In this document: positions 26,636 through 35,056 of the stretch, piece by piece
Layout: each line of letters opens with the position of its first letter
Position numbering within the stretch: position 1 is the stretch's first letter
DNA from: Verrucomicrobiota bacterium
Lineage (GTDB): Bacteria; Verrucomicrobiota; Verrucomicrobiia; Chthoniobacterales; Xiphinematobacteraceae
NCBI GenBank assembly: GCA_023269545.1
Contig: JAHFTB010000004.1
Coordinates: 1-64,000 of the forward strand
Direction: 5' to 3'
DNA length: 64,000 bases
The notes under the pieces: generated by a model
Databases searched by the model: none
Told to the model about the DNA's origin: nothing
Seen by the model: the letters and a program-made list of their open reading frames with translations, nothing else
Program-made: the position numbers and the translations under genes

Positions 26636-27275
26636 GAGCTCGCTGGAAAATCAATCGCAACAGAGACTCTCCCTCGAATTTCGATTTACTCCCACTACCA
26701 GTGAAACTGCAAAAGTCGTTGGTTCCGTTACAGGTCTTTCTCCCATAATGATCGATAACATGATCCGAGGGCACTTTAGAACTCTAAGCCGTTATGGAAC
26801 CGCTGGCATTGATTGGATCATGATGAAGATGCAATTTGCTGACATTCCAGCACCTCCAGCTCTTCTTCCGGATCAAAAGTTTGGGCTCAGAGCCTTCATG
26901 AAAAATCCTTATGAGCCGAGCGAGTATATCAATCGCTTCCATAAGGCGATGGATCGAGCCACAAAGCGCAAAAATGATTTCAACGCATTTGGAATGCGAC
27001 TGGATAGCCAGGGCAAATGGAATTTTTGGCAGAAAAATGCCAAGCAACTTGCATTTTATGGCGAGGGACACGGCTCCAACATGCAAGCGCTCCATGCAGC
27101 ACACAAGCATTTAAGTGAGATCAATGCGACAAGTGTGAATATCCGTATGTCTCGCGATATTGATCCCGAAACAAAACGGGACAGATTGCTGTTCCTCCGT
27201 CGCCAAGCAGACGATCTGGCTAAAGGTGCTTTTCTACGACATTTTTCTCCTGAAGATCAGAGGGCGGTGTATTGA
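26565..27275 (+). CDS. Fragment of a large polyvalent protein (phage/conjugative element type)
   Basis: A 236-residue frame whose recognisable part begins around residue 38 (FRFTPTTSETAKVVG, then LSPIMIDNMIRGHFRTLSRYG). This resembles the C-terminal LPD38-like domain found at the end of very large mobile-element proteins. I place it there from memory of the pattern, not from a search. The first 25 residues overlap brnA in another frame and are unlikely to be real, so the gene is probably a C-terminal remnant whose front was lost when the region was rearranged. No promoter or ribosome-binding site is visible. It ends 46 bp before the Phd/PIN pair. Confidence 0.55.
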   Translation: MSIVLLEENRSVIRQRKNSALGRESSLENQSQQRLSLEFRFTPTTSETAKVVGSVTGLSPIMIDNMIRGHFRTLSRYGTAGIDWIMMKMQFADIPAPPALLPDQKFGLRAFMKNPYEPSEYINRFHKAMDRATKRKNDFNAFGMRLDSQGKWNFWQKNAKQLAFYGEGHGSNMQALHAAHKHLSEINATSVNIRMSRDIDPETKRDRLLFLRRQADDLAKGAFLRHFSPEDQRAVY

Positions 27276-27308
27276 GAGAGAAATCAGTTGCAAGACAGAC
27301 TAAACTAG

Positions 27309-27321
27309 ATAGACTTAGTCT
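27309..27321. promoter_or_regulatory. Candidate operator of the Phd/PIN module
   Basis: TAGACTTAGTCTA is a near-perfect palindrome ending directly before the antitoxin ATG at 27322. Phd/YefM proteins bind such palindromes in their own promoter region. Role inferred from position only. Confidence 0.5.
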
Positions 27322-27558
27322 ATGGAAACAGTGAATATCCATGAAGCCAAAACTCATCTCTCGCGTCTGATCGACCAAGCAGCAAATGGGGAACCGTTTA
27401 TAATCGCCAAAGCTGGCAAACCATTGGTGAAGGTTGTTGCACTGGATAAGCCCAAAAAAATGAAACGGATCGGATTTATGCGTAACCAGATTTCCGTGCC
27501 GGATGATTTTGATCGAATGGGAGAGGCTGAGATCGAACAACTATTTGGCGAAGCATGA
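27322..27558 (+). CDS. Phd/YefM-family antitoxin
   Basis: A 78-residue antitoxin that starts METVNIHEAKTHLSRLIDQAANGEPFIIAKAGKPLVKVV, the full Phd/YefM N-terminal DNA-binding domain (quoted by its ends METVNIHEAK and KPLVKVV). The acidic C-terminal tail (FDRMGEAEIEQLFGE) would bind the toxin. The stop overlaps the start of the PIN-domain toxin by 4 bp, so the two are translationally coupled. Such pairs repress their own promoter. A TAGACTTAGTCTA palindrome just upstream (about 27309-27321) is a good candidate operator. Confidence 0.92.
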   Translation: METVNIHEAKTHLSRLIDQAANGEPFIIAKAGKPLVKVVALDKPKKMKRIGFMRNQISVPDDFDRMGEAEIEQLFGEA

Positions 27559-27941
27559 AGCTACTACTAGATACTCACTTGTTGCTGTGGGCAGCGGGAC
27601 AACCAGAACAATTATCTGTTGCGGCTCGTAAATTAATTAATGCTCCCCAGAATGAACTCATTTTTAGTGCAGCCAGCATATGGGAGATCGTCATCAAACG
27701 CGGACTTAAGCGACAAGATTTTGAAGTGGATGTCCGTTTGCTACGACGCGGGCTGTTGGATAATGGGTATATCGAGTTGATAATTAATGGATCCCACGCT
27801 CTTGCTGTAGATAACTTACCTCCGATTCATAAAGATCCATTTGATCGAATCTTAATCGCGCAATCAATGGTGGAGGGTATGCTCTTACTCACTGCCGATC
27901 CAATGCTAGCACGTTATCCAGGCTCCATACAACTGATCTGA
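27555..27941 (+). CDS. PIN-domain ribonuclease toxin (VapC-like)
   Basis: A 128-residue toxin expected to cleave tRNA or rRNA when free of antitoxin. PIN motifs are complete: Asp6 in LLLDTHLLLW, Glu44 in SIWEIVIKRG, Asp94 and Asp97 in HKDPFDRILIAQ and Asp115 in LLTADPML. Length and the DTHLLLW start match the group paired with Phd-type antitoxins. It overlaps the antitoxin gene by 4 bp. This is the only apparently intact functional module in the island. Confidence 0.93.
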   Translation: MKLLLDTHLLLWAAGQPEQLSVAARKLINAPQNELIFSAASIWEIVIKRGLKRQDFEVDVRLLRRGLLDNGYIELIINGSHALAVDNLPPIHKDPFDRILIAQSMVEGMLLLTADPMLARYPGSIQLI

Positions 27942-28017
27942 TCTAAATCGGTATCAAAGCAGCCTGTATACTGGTAGGCAGTACCATAGGAACTGCCGAA
28001 ACCGCACAAACATTCTT

Positions 28018-28940
28018 TCAATAAGCCGCATAGTGTTTTTCGGTAGTGGAAACCGTGGCGTGTCCCAGAAATTCTTTCGCTGCATAGAGTCCATGTTCCG
28101 TGGCTACTCTCGCTCCAGCATACTTGCGCAACTCATGCAGCGATTTGGATTTGCCAGGAAGGTGTTTTCGAACAAATGCTGATGCGGTACGATAAATCGC
28201 ATTCTGACGAGCAGTTGGGGCTTTCCCGTTTGCCACAAGGTATCGTTGAGTGCCGATATCCTCGTGAAATTCTTCTACTAGCTCGTCAGACAGCTCCAGC
28301 CATCGCTGTACTCCAGCCTTTGTCGAAAAGGGCTGCTCCGGACATCGATGATGGCTATGGCCCACTTTCCTCGCCGTTCTTCCATCCAATCGCCTCGGGC
28401 ATTGACAATCTCGTTATCTCGTAGGCCAAGTCAGGCTGCCAATAAATATACACGGTAGGTGTCCTGATCTACATCGCGGATTTGCTGAGCTGCCCATTCC
28501 AGTTGTCCTGCAATCTCCGCACCAAAATCTTTGAAAGTTTGATCTGACGTCTTGCGCCTCATTTTGGCCGCTGTACGGAATTCCGTAAACTCTGGTAGTC
28601 GCCATTTGCGTTTGTAGAGTTCCAATGCCCGAGTGCTGAAAACTGCTTGTGCTTTGTTGAGTCTACTGGCAGCTGTGGTGCGATTTTCAGAGCTGGCTGC
28701 CTTCCAGTAGGCAGCGATTAAATCGGCGTTCATCAGCGTGATGGGCAGTTCTCTCGCTTTTTCTTTGTCACAGTTTTTTGCCAAACAAATGACATTCAAA
28801 AGCGCATTGACGCTGCTTGTCATGCTGATGGGTTGCAACTCCAATTCATTGACTGCTTTTCGGTATTCGTCCACAATGAGAAATAAGATATGGGGTAGTT
28901 TTAGGCGGGATAACTGGTGCCTGTTGAGTCGTAACAACAA
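28018..28940 (-). pseudogene. Tyrosine recombinase (phage-type integrase), broken by a stop and a frameshift
   Basis: The minus-strand frame from 28940 encodes the SAM-like core-binding domain (LPITLMNADLIAAYWKAA, then KMRRKTSDQTFKDFGAEI) up to a TGA at 28431-28433. Just past the stop the same frame continues LGLRDNEIVNARGDW, the box I region with the first catalytic Arg. A second break, a one-base slip in the run AAAAGGG (plus strand 28326-28332), is needed to reach the C-terminal frame, which contains the catalytic HELRKYAG and FLGHATVSTTEKHY with the nucleophile Tyr. It sits next to the 3' end of tRNA-Thr, the classic location of an island integrase. Confidence 0.85.
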
Positions 28941-29042
28941 ACTATATCAAACGATATAGGAGACAACAAATTTATGGGCACTATCCCTCTGAACCCAGCA
29001 TCTATCTTAGTTTTTGGACGTTTTAACAGAGTAAAACGAGAG

Positions 29043-29114
29043 AGCCGGCGACGGGATTTGAACCCGTGACCTATCGATTACGAATCGATTGCACTACCAC
29101 TGTGCTACACCGGC
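29043..29114 (-). tRNA. tRNA-Thr (anticodon CGU)
   Basis: On the minus strand GCCGGTG pairs with CGCCGGC. The anticodon stem ATCGA/TCGAT carries loop TTCGTAA, giving anticodon CGT, which reads ACG. The T arm is ACGGG-TTCAAAT-CCCGT. CCA is not encoded. Its 3' end faces the broken integrase about 100 bp away, so it is the likely attachment site of the accessory island at 25.2-29.0 kb. Confidence 0.95.
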
Positions 29115-29240
29115 ATTGAAGAACAATGCCCTTTTACAATTGATAAGCATCCTTTCCGAACAAGAAATTCGCAATCACAAATTTGAAGTGGCGCCGAAAA
29201 AGTGGATAGTGTGCCAAGGAAGCCTAATATCAGTTAGTCA

Positions 29241-30095
29241 TTACTGGGGGAATTGGCGAATATGCGTTTGGAGTTCAGAAGAAAAATCTCCAACCAATTC
29301 TTTTAGAAAATTTTCCGGAGAGATATGGGGTTGTTGGAGGAGCGGTAAAAGATTCATTGCCCAGGTGATTCCGGAAGAAGGATCCGGAGCATAGGGATCA
29401 GAAAAAGTGGCGTTTCCTTGTCTGCGTCCAAGTGTGCCTAGGTCATATCGCTTTCCTCCTGCGATTTGAGTACTGAATACGGTGAGCAATTGGGCAGCCA
29501 AGGCGGGTCTGACACCTGAATTTAATGTCACTCGATGGCGTTGAGGAAGCCAGTCCAGACTGCCCCAGACTTCACAACCATAGATTTGTGAGGGAATCAT
29601 ATTGGTGGAGAGATTTCGAAGGGCTTTGAGACAACGAAGGAAAACGGCAACATGTGTGTGATGTCTATCGGCTGGAGAATGGAGATAAATAGTGTGAGGC
29701 TGGGTCAAAAGGAAGATTTCTTCAAGGTCACGACATAGTGTTTCAGAATGCTCTTTTACTTCTGCACTGGAAAAGCCCAGTTGGATCATCGCACCATAGC
29801 GACCTATGATAGCGGCTTCGCGCTGCTCAGTCCGTCGCAGTGCCGAATACTCTGTAGCAGAGAGTTTCTGATGCTGAGCCTCACGAATGCTTCCTGAACC
29901 ATCAGTCACTACCACGCCGATAAACCATTCTTTTGAATGCTCATAGCAATGAGCAATGCCGGGATAAGCCAGAATTTCCACATCATCCTGATGTGCGGCA
30001 ATACATAGATGCGTACATCTGGAGAGAGCCTGGATGCTGGGTTCATTGTCCGGAACAAACCAATCTACACCGGCGCGAAGGAAGTTCATAAGCAA
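29241..30095 (-). CDS. PIG-L (LmbE) family deacetylase
   Basis: A 284-residue zinc-dependent N-deacetylase-fold protein. The metal motif AAHQDDVEILAYPGI (A-H-x-D-D-x-E), the glycine-rich VVVTDGSGS and the later HSPADRHHTHVAV (H-x-D-H-x-x-V-like) are all present. Family members deacetylate GlcNAc-containing or mycothiol/bacillithiol-type precursors. It follows the nucleotidyltransferase gene with a 10-bp overlap, so the pair likely handles one sugar pathway, such as making a nucleotide-activated sugar and deacetylating a sugar conjugate. Substrate unknown. Confidence 0.88.
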   Translation of the reverse strand: MLMNFLRAGVDWFVPDNEPSIQALSRCTHLCIAAHQDDVEILAYPGIAHCYEHSKEWFIGVVVTDGSGSIREAQHQKLSATEYSALRRTEQREAAIIGRYGAMIQLGFSSAEVKEHSETLCRDLEEIFLLTQPHTIYLHSPADRHHTHVAVFLRCLKALRNLSTNMIPSQIYGCEVWGSLDWLPQRHRVTLNSGVRPALAAQLLTVFSTQIAGGKRYDLGTLGRRQGNATFSDPYAPDPSSGITWAMNLLPLLQQPHISPENFLKELVGDFSSELQTHIRQFPQ

Positions 30096-31045
30096 GGAAG
30101 GAGGGGAGATGAGGATTCGGATGGCGTTTCCACTTTATTCCAAAGACTTGAGGGATAGTCACCGGTTTGCACGAAATTAGCAATAGATCTGGCTACGAGA
30201 GGCTTGTCCTCTCTATATGTGACTCCCAGCCATTTTCCGTTGGTAGGAAGAACTGCGACAGTAGCCTCAGACTCAGAAACAATGTCCGAGAGGGCTTGAG
30301 GAAGATAAAATTCTGCCTTCGGGTCCATTGCATTTTCGGTAAGGAAAGTATGGAAATGCTGTTCTAGCAAAGGAAATACCTTGGGGGTTAAGCCCCAAAA
30401 ATTCAGGGAAACGGTTTCATCTCCGGTAAAGCGACGCGTTTCATCTCCTTCAGGGGAGCAACTGGCAATGCCGTCCGGAAATGCCTCAATGTGCAGACAC
30501 TCTTCGACGTCTCGCAACATTCCCCGATCGTCGACGCGGCAGACCCCTCGCGAAACCGCTCCATGGTCAGAAAGAGTGTTTGCCAGTTGAAATCCGGCCA
30601 TCATGAATGCCGGTAAATCGGCAATGCCGGGACGTGAAAAAAACCAGGCCGCATTCTGGAAGGCATTTCGTCCATAAAAATCGTCTGCATTGATAGCAAC
30701 GAAAGCCTGTTTAATCACATTGCGAGCACACCAGACGGCATGTCCGGTACCCCAAGGCTTGCGCCGCCCCTCCGATAAAATAAATTCCGAAGGGAGATCA
30801 TTATGATCTTGAAACACGACTTTAGTACGAATATGTGGACTGAAGCGGGTGAGCACTTGTTCCCGAAAGGCTTCTTCGAATTCCCTCCGAAGTACGAATA
30901 CTACTTCGTTAAAGCCACACTGCAAAGCATCGTAAACGGAGTATTCCAGAACGACTTCTTTGTGGGGCCCGACCGGGTCCATCTGTTTCAATCCGCCATA
31001 TCGGCTGCCCATCCCAGCCGCGAGTACTAAGAGCGAAAGATTCAT
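30086..31045 (-). CDS. Sugar nucleotidyltransferase
   Basis: A roughly 320-residue protein of the NTP-transferase fold. The nucleotide-binding loop LVLAAGMGSRYGGLKQMDPV (G-x-G-x-R...K) is at the N terminus when MNLSLLV (31045) is used as start, and an Asp-containing metal site VAINADDFYG lies near residue 110. The overall length is close to that of glucose-1-phosphate thymidylyl/uridylyl-type enzymes, but several family-specific motifs are not recognised, so donor sugar and nucleotide are open. It is followed by the PIG-L gene with a 10-bp overlap and is divergent from an L,D-transpeptidase. Confidence 0.85.
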   Translation of the reverse strand: MNLSLLVLAAGMGSRYGGLKQMDPVGPHKEVVLEYSVYDALQCGFNEVVFVLRREFEEAFREQVLTRFSPHIRTKVVFQDHNDLPSEFILSEGRRKPWGTGHAVWCARNVIKQAFVAINADDFYGRNAFQNAAWFFSRPGIADLPAFMMAGFQLANTLSDHGAVSRGVCRVDDRGMLRDVEECLHIEAFPDGIASCSPEGDETRRFTGDETVSLNFWGLTPKVFPLLEQHFHTFLTENAMDPKAEFYLPQALSDIVSESEATVAVLPTNGKWLGVTYREDKPLVARSIANFVQTGDYPSSLWNKVETPSESSSPLLPCL

Positions 31046-31100
31046 AAACAATTGCATCAAACGGCATTGATTGGTGCAATTCCAAATTGATCATAATCCT

Positions 31101-31850
31101 ATGAAACTTACTAAAATTGTAATGGCCGTATTGTTGAGTCTGGCAGGAAATTGTCTTGCAGCTCCAAAACCCGCATCTCTTCCTTCTTCTTGCCGACAGG
31201 TTGTGATGGTAATTGCTCCGTCTTGGAATTCTTCCAAAGCCGAGTTAGAGGGATACCAACGCGTAGCTGACAATACTTGGCGCCGAGAATTTGGGCCTGT
31301 CCCGGTTCTTCTGGGGAAACGCGGTGTGGCTTGGGGAATTGGAATCCTCGGCCAGGGACAGGAAGGCCTTCAAAAACATGAACGGGACTGGCGCTCTCCG
31401 GCAGGAATTTTTAAGATCGGCAAGTTATATACTTATGACCGGATTCTTCCTTCCGGGATACAATATCCTTTTACCACCATAACGGCACGTGATGTCTGGA
31501 TCAGTAATCCTAAGTCGCCCGATTACAACCGTCATCTTACTGTGGATTTGGCAAATCCTCCCAGTTGGTATCGACAGGAACGCATGCGGTTAGGCGATCC
31601 CGCACACCGATATATGCTCGAAATACGTCATAATACAGATGCGCCTGTTCCGGGCGCGGGAAGTGCAATTTTCTTTCACATCCGCCGTGGTCCGAATATT
31701 CCCACCTCGGGATGTACCGTTTTGGCCGAGAAAGATCTTCTGGGACTATTGAGATGGCTGCGTGCTCAAGATTCCCCCTGCTATGTTCTCTTACCCTGGC
31801 AGATTTATAAAATGAAGTGGGATGAGTGGAATCTTCCTGCTCAATTGTAG
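31101..31850 (+). CDS. L,D-transpeptidase-like secreted protein (YkuD superfamily, YafK/ErfK-like)
   Basis: A 249-residue secreted protein. The start at 31101 (MKLTKIVMAVLLSLAGNCLA) provides a signal peptide and is preferred over an in-frame ATG at 31071. The catalytic region reads FFHIRRGPNIPTSGCTVLA, with the His and nucleophile Cys205 of the YkuD fold. Upstream, RSPAGIFKIGKLYTY is the usual substrate-groove motif. It would act on peptidoglycan peptides in the periplasm. It differs from the LysM-bearing enzyme at 14600 and lacks a lipobox. It diverges from the nucleotidyltransferase with about 55 bp between starts. Confidence 0.88.
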   Translation: MKLTKIVMAVLLSLAGNCLAAPKPASLPSSCRQVVMVIAPSWNSSKAELEGYQRVADNTWRREFGPVPVLLGKRGVAWGIGILGQGQEGLQKHERDWRSPAGIFKIGKLYTYDRILPSGIQYPFTTITARDVWISNPKSPDYNRHLTVDLANPPSWYRQERMRLGDPAHRYMLEIRHNTDAPVPGAGSAIFFHIRRGPNIPTSGCTVLAEKDLLGLLRWLRAQDSPCYVLLPWQIYKMKWDEWNLPAQL

Positions 31851-31880
31851 ACCCCACAGCAAAAATAAAGTTTTATTCTT

Positions 31881-32561
31881 ATGAGAGTCACTTACTATGG
31901 ACATGCTTGTTTTGAGGTTCAGACCATGGGTGTGCGCCTGTTATTTGATCCTTTCATCACTCCAAATCCTCTCGCTAATCATATCCGATTGGAAAACATG
32001 TCGGCAGATTACATTCTGCTCAGTCATGGACATGTGGATCACGTGGCTGATGCTGCTGAATTAGCCCGTCAAACAAATGCTACTCTGATTTCTAATTGGG
32101 AGATTTGTGCCTGGTTTGAACGTCAAGGCATTACTAAGACACACGGTATGAATCATGGAGGAGCCATGGCATTCCCTTTTGGAATAGTGAAGTATGTTTA
32201 CGCGCAACATAGCAGCAGTTTACCCGATGGTTCATATGGCGGGAATCCCGGTGGCTTCATTATAGATTCCAAGGAAGGCGTATTTTATTATTCGGGTGAT
32301 ACAGCTTTAATGACCGATATGAAACTGATTGGGGAAAGTTTTCAGCTGAAGTTTGCAGCTTTGCCAATTGGAAATAATTTTACCATGGGCTATGAAGATG
32401 CTGCCAAAGCTGCTGCTTTTGTAAACGTAAAAGAGGTATTGGGACTACACTATGATACTTTTCCACCGATTAAAATTGATCGCCACGCAGCGGCAACTCA
32501 TTTTCAGCAAGCCGGCTTGCATTTGCATCTTCCCGCTATCGGAGAAGCTGTGTCTCTGTAA
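31881..32561 (+). CDS. UPF0173-type metal-dependent hydrolase
   Basis: A 226-residue metallo-beta-lactamase-fold protein of the UPF0173 group. It starts with MRVTYYGHACFEV, has the metal site SHGHVDHVADA, YYSGDTALMTDM and LGLHYDTFPPI. These features match the family closely, but its reaction is not established. It follows the L,D-transpeptidase by 30 bp in the same direction. Confidence 0.92.
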   Translation: MRVTYYGHACFEVQTMGVRLLFDPFITPNPLANHIRLENMSADYILLSHGHVDHVADAAELARQTNATLISNWEICAWFERQGITKTHGMNHGGAMAFPFGIVKYVYAQHSSSLPDGSYGGNPGGFIIDSKEGVFYYSGDTALMTDMKLIGESFQLKFAALPIGNNFTMGYEDAAKAAAFVNVKEVLGLHYDTFPPIKIDRHAAATHFQQAGLHLHLPAIGEAVSL

Positions 32562-32596
32562 TTGATGAGGATCTTTATAACTTACTCCATAGCCTC

Positions 32597-33631
32597 TCAA
32601 GGAGCGACAGGATTTCGTTTGGTGACGAGGATTTTATCAGAAGAATATTTAAGCAGGTTAGGAAATTCTTTCGCTGTGATGCCCAAGGTTGGCGCAACAA
32701 TGCGCTTCGGAAATGCGGAGAATCCACCGGTAAAACCAATATCTTGCGGGGTGGAGTGGTCGAAAAATATGAGGAAGCGAGTTTCATTATTTTCGAGGTT
32801 TTCGATATGATGCGGATACGCCTTGGGGATGAAATAAAGATCGCCCGCATTCAATTTATAGGTTACGGCATCGTCTGATGGGCGGAGAAGCGTCATGCGA
32901 GCCTGCCCGGTAAGTACATAACCTAATTCAGCTGTTTTGGGGTGCCAATGTGGTTCGCGCATCCCCGTCCCACTCATCCGAAGCGAAAACATACTGAGGC
33001 CCTCAAGGATGGGCCAAACTTGTTTCACGGCCATTTTGATGGATCCATCGGAAGTATTTATAGTGGAAAATATGGATTCCAGGGGAAATTTGTAATGGTT
33101 GGGAAAAGCTGCTTCGTGAGGGATTTCCGGATCGCCGTCGGCTTTTCCAATCAGGATATTTTTGGAAGAATAACGGATGTTTCGGACTGTCTCCGTGGGG
33201 AGATCCCAGGTATTGCCCAGTACGCTTGGGCTCATGCAGCCGGCTGATCCCGATATTCCAAAGTCCTCCGGACATTCGTGATTGAAGACAATGACAAATT
33301 CCACGTCCTCAGAGCCAACGTTTTCTATGCTGTGCAAGTAACCTGAAGGCACGAAAAACATTTCTCCTTTCGAGATGGAAAACGTATCGTGAAGGTTGCC
33401 ATTACTAAAGATGGTGATCAGTGTTTTTCCCTTTGTACAATAGGCCAGTTCGTTTGCGTTTGGATGCCAATGAGGTTCACGAAAGGCACCTGGATTGAGT
33501 GTGAGAAAATAAAGCGCCATCCCTTGAAGAATGGGCAGGTTCTTTTGATCAATTATGGCACGATTACCGAAAGCATTTTTGAATTGTGGATCAAGGCTCG
33601 AAACAGAAAATACCGGTGCTGAGGGGGGCAT
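32597..33631 (-). CDS. Bicupin protein (oxalate decarboxylase-like)
   Basis: A 344-residue protein with two cupin barrels. The first has REPHWHPNANELAYCTKGK (residues about 55-75), the second REPHWHPKTAELGYVLTGQ (about 220-240); each supplies the His-x-His-(x)n-Glu metal ligands, with a further His (YLHSIENVG, YPHHIENLE) in the second motif. Arrangement and length fit bacterial oxalate decarboxylase or oxalate oxidase-like bicupins, with Mn as the probable metal. No signal peptide is visible. It is convergent with the UPF0173 gene. Confidence 0.85.
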   Translation of the reverse strand: MPPSAPVFSVSSLDPQFKNAFGNRAIIDQKNLPILQGMALYFLTLNPGAFREPHWHPNANELAYCTKGKTLITIFSNGNLHDTFSISKGEMFFVPSGYLHSIENVGSEDVEFVIVFNHECPEDFGISGSAGCMSPSVLGNTWDLPTETVRNIRYSSKNILIGKADGDPEIPHEAAFPNHYKFPLESIFSTINTSDGSIKMAVKQVWPILEGLSMFSLRMSGTGMREPHWHPKTAELGYVLTGQARMTLLRPSDDAVTYKLNAGDLYFIPKAYPHHIENLENNETRFLIFFDHSTPQDIGFTGGFSAFPKRIVAPTLGITAKEFPNLLKYSSDKILVTKRNPVAP

Positions 33632-33734
33632 AAAGTGGATTATGGAAGACTCTTACGAGCAGTGACAAGATAAATGCAAATGCCGGCGTAGGAAGAACGG
33701 CATTGACCGATGCAAATGAGAACATGAGGAAAAA

Positions 33735-33810
33735 TGGCGACCCTAACGGGATTCGAACCCGTGTTACCGCCGTGAAAGGGCGGTGTCCTAGGCCACTGGA
33801 CGATAGGGTC
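33735..33810 (-). tRNA. tRNA-Glu (anticodon UUC)
   Basis: On the minus strand GACCCTA pairs with TAGGGTC. The anticodon stem CCGCC/GGCGG carries loop CTTTCAC, giving anticodon TTC for GAA/GAG. The T arm is ACGGG-TTCGAAT-CCCGT. G73 and an encoded CCA end are present. Confidence 0.96.
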
Positions 33811-33945
33811 CATCAATCGCGAGTTGCGAAGAATGTGGGAAATTTATTTTAATTTCAAGTGGAAACAATCACTTCTTTGAGCGGAATCTGTGGAATTTAT
33901 CACAAAACCCTGATAAATAGGATTTGTTTGGCTGCTGTGACTCAC

Positions 33946-35004
33946 TCAATTTCCTTTGGATTTTAGCCATCGAATACATCCCCGAACTAACCAGGGACCA
34001 AAAAGAAGGACGGATAAGAGGCGAGCTGTCTGAATCACGAGAATAATGCTGCTGTCCGCTCCTACTTCTCCGGCCATAGCTGCAATGGAATCCAGTCCTC
34101 CCGGTGTAGCAGCGAGATATGCGCTCAGAGGGGAAATTTTCAAACTCCAAACCAGCCATGCCGCTAGGAAGAAAGAGGCTATGAGCAGTAAGAAAGTGGT
34201 ACTGAAAACGGGGACAAAGAGGCCTTTCATCGTTGCCAAGGTGGAACGTTGAAATCGCCCTCCTACTTGCAGTCCCATCAGCATATAGGCAGCCGCAAAA
34301 ATTGGTGTGGGCCAACGGCCCGGTGAAATTCCCGCCATCCCTAATGCGAATTCCAGAAGTGCCGGTATGAGAAATGGGCCAGCAGGGATGGGGGTATACA
34401 TTCCTGCAAGATACCCGGCGACCGTAAGGAGCGTGAGTATGCCCAAATGGTGCCAGGTAAGCATTGTGCTAGTAGCTTGCGGTATTACAGAGCTCATTGC
34501 CTGCGAAGCATGAGGAAGTAGATGGAGGAGGAAAGGGGCCGCCACAAAGACGGTGCCCAAAACAATTAGCAAGCGCATGTATTGCATTACGGCTACTAAA
34601 CGGCTATCGGCGTTCAGACTCTCAGCCATTGTGATCATTGCCGATGCCCCACCTGGCAGCGTTCCTAGAAAGGCAGTTGAAGTATCTAATCGTGTGGACC
34701 TTGCTAGGATCCAACCGTTGAAGAGACTGGCGGCAAAAATCAGGACAACGGCCATAGCAATCATTTCCAAATGGCCGAGAAGTAAGTGTAAAGTGTCTCG
34801 GGAAAATCCCGCTCCCAGAGCGGTCCCAATGACAGCTCTGATCAGACAAGCGGAATGTTTTGGAAGAATAATTGCCTTCCAATCCCGCATTGCAAAAAAT
34901 GCGGAAACTAATAACGGACCAAATAACCAAGCTGCAGGAAGATGAAATGTGCTAAAGAGCAGCGCCGTTAATACGGAACAAATGAGCAGGAAAAAAATAG
35001 TCAT
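33946..35004 (-). CDS. AbrB-family (duplicated) membrane protein
   Basis: A 352-residue inner-membrane protein with about ten hydrophobic helices in two similar halves. Each half has a glycine/proline motif: FLGTLPGGASAMITMAESLNAD in the first, LAATPGGLDSIAAMAGEVGAD in the second. This is the pattern of the PF05145 AbrB duplication family, named after an ammonia-monooxygenase-like or regulator annotation but in fact polytopic proteins, probably transporters. The substrate is unknown. It precedes the YecD-like gene region but is separately oriented from tRNA-Glu. Confidence 0.85.
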   Translation of the reverse strand: MTIFFLLICSVLTALLFSTFHLPAAWLFGPLLVSAFFAMRDWKAIILPKHSACLIRAVIGTALGAGFSRDTLHLLLGHLEMIAMAVVLIFAASLFNGWILARSTRLDTSTAFLGTLPGGASAMITMAESLNADSRLVAVMQYMRLLIVLGTVFVAAPFLLHLLPHASQAMSSVIPQATSTMLTWHHLGILTLLTVAGYLAGMYTPIPAGPFLIPALLEFALGMAGISPGRWPTPIFAAAYMLMGLQVGGRFQRSTLATMKGLFVPVFSTTFLLLIASFFLAAWLVWSLKISPLSAYLAATPGGLDSIAAMAGEVGADSSIILVIQTARLLSVLLFGPWLVRGCIRWLKSKGN

Positions 35005-35056
35005 TGAGACTATATACGCTTAATTCTTCCTGAGAAGAGCCACTCATTAGAAATAT

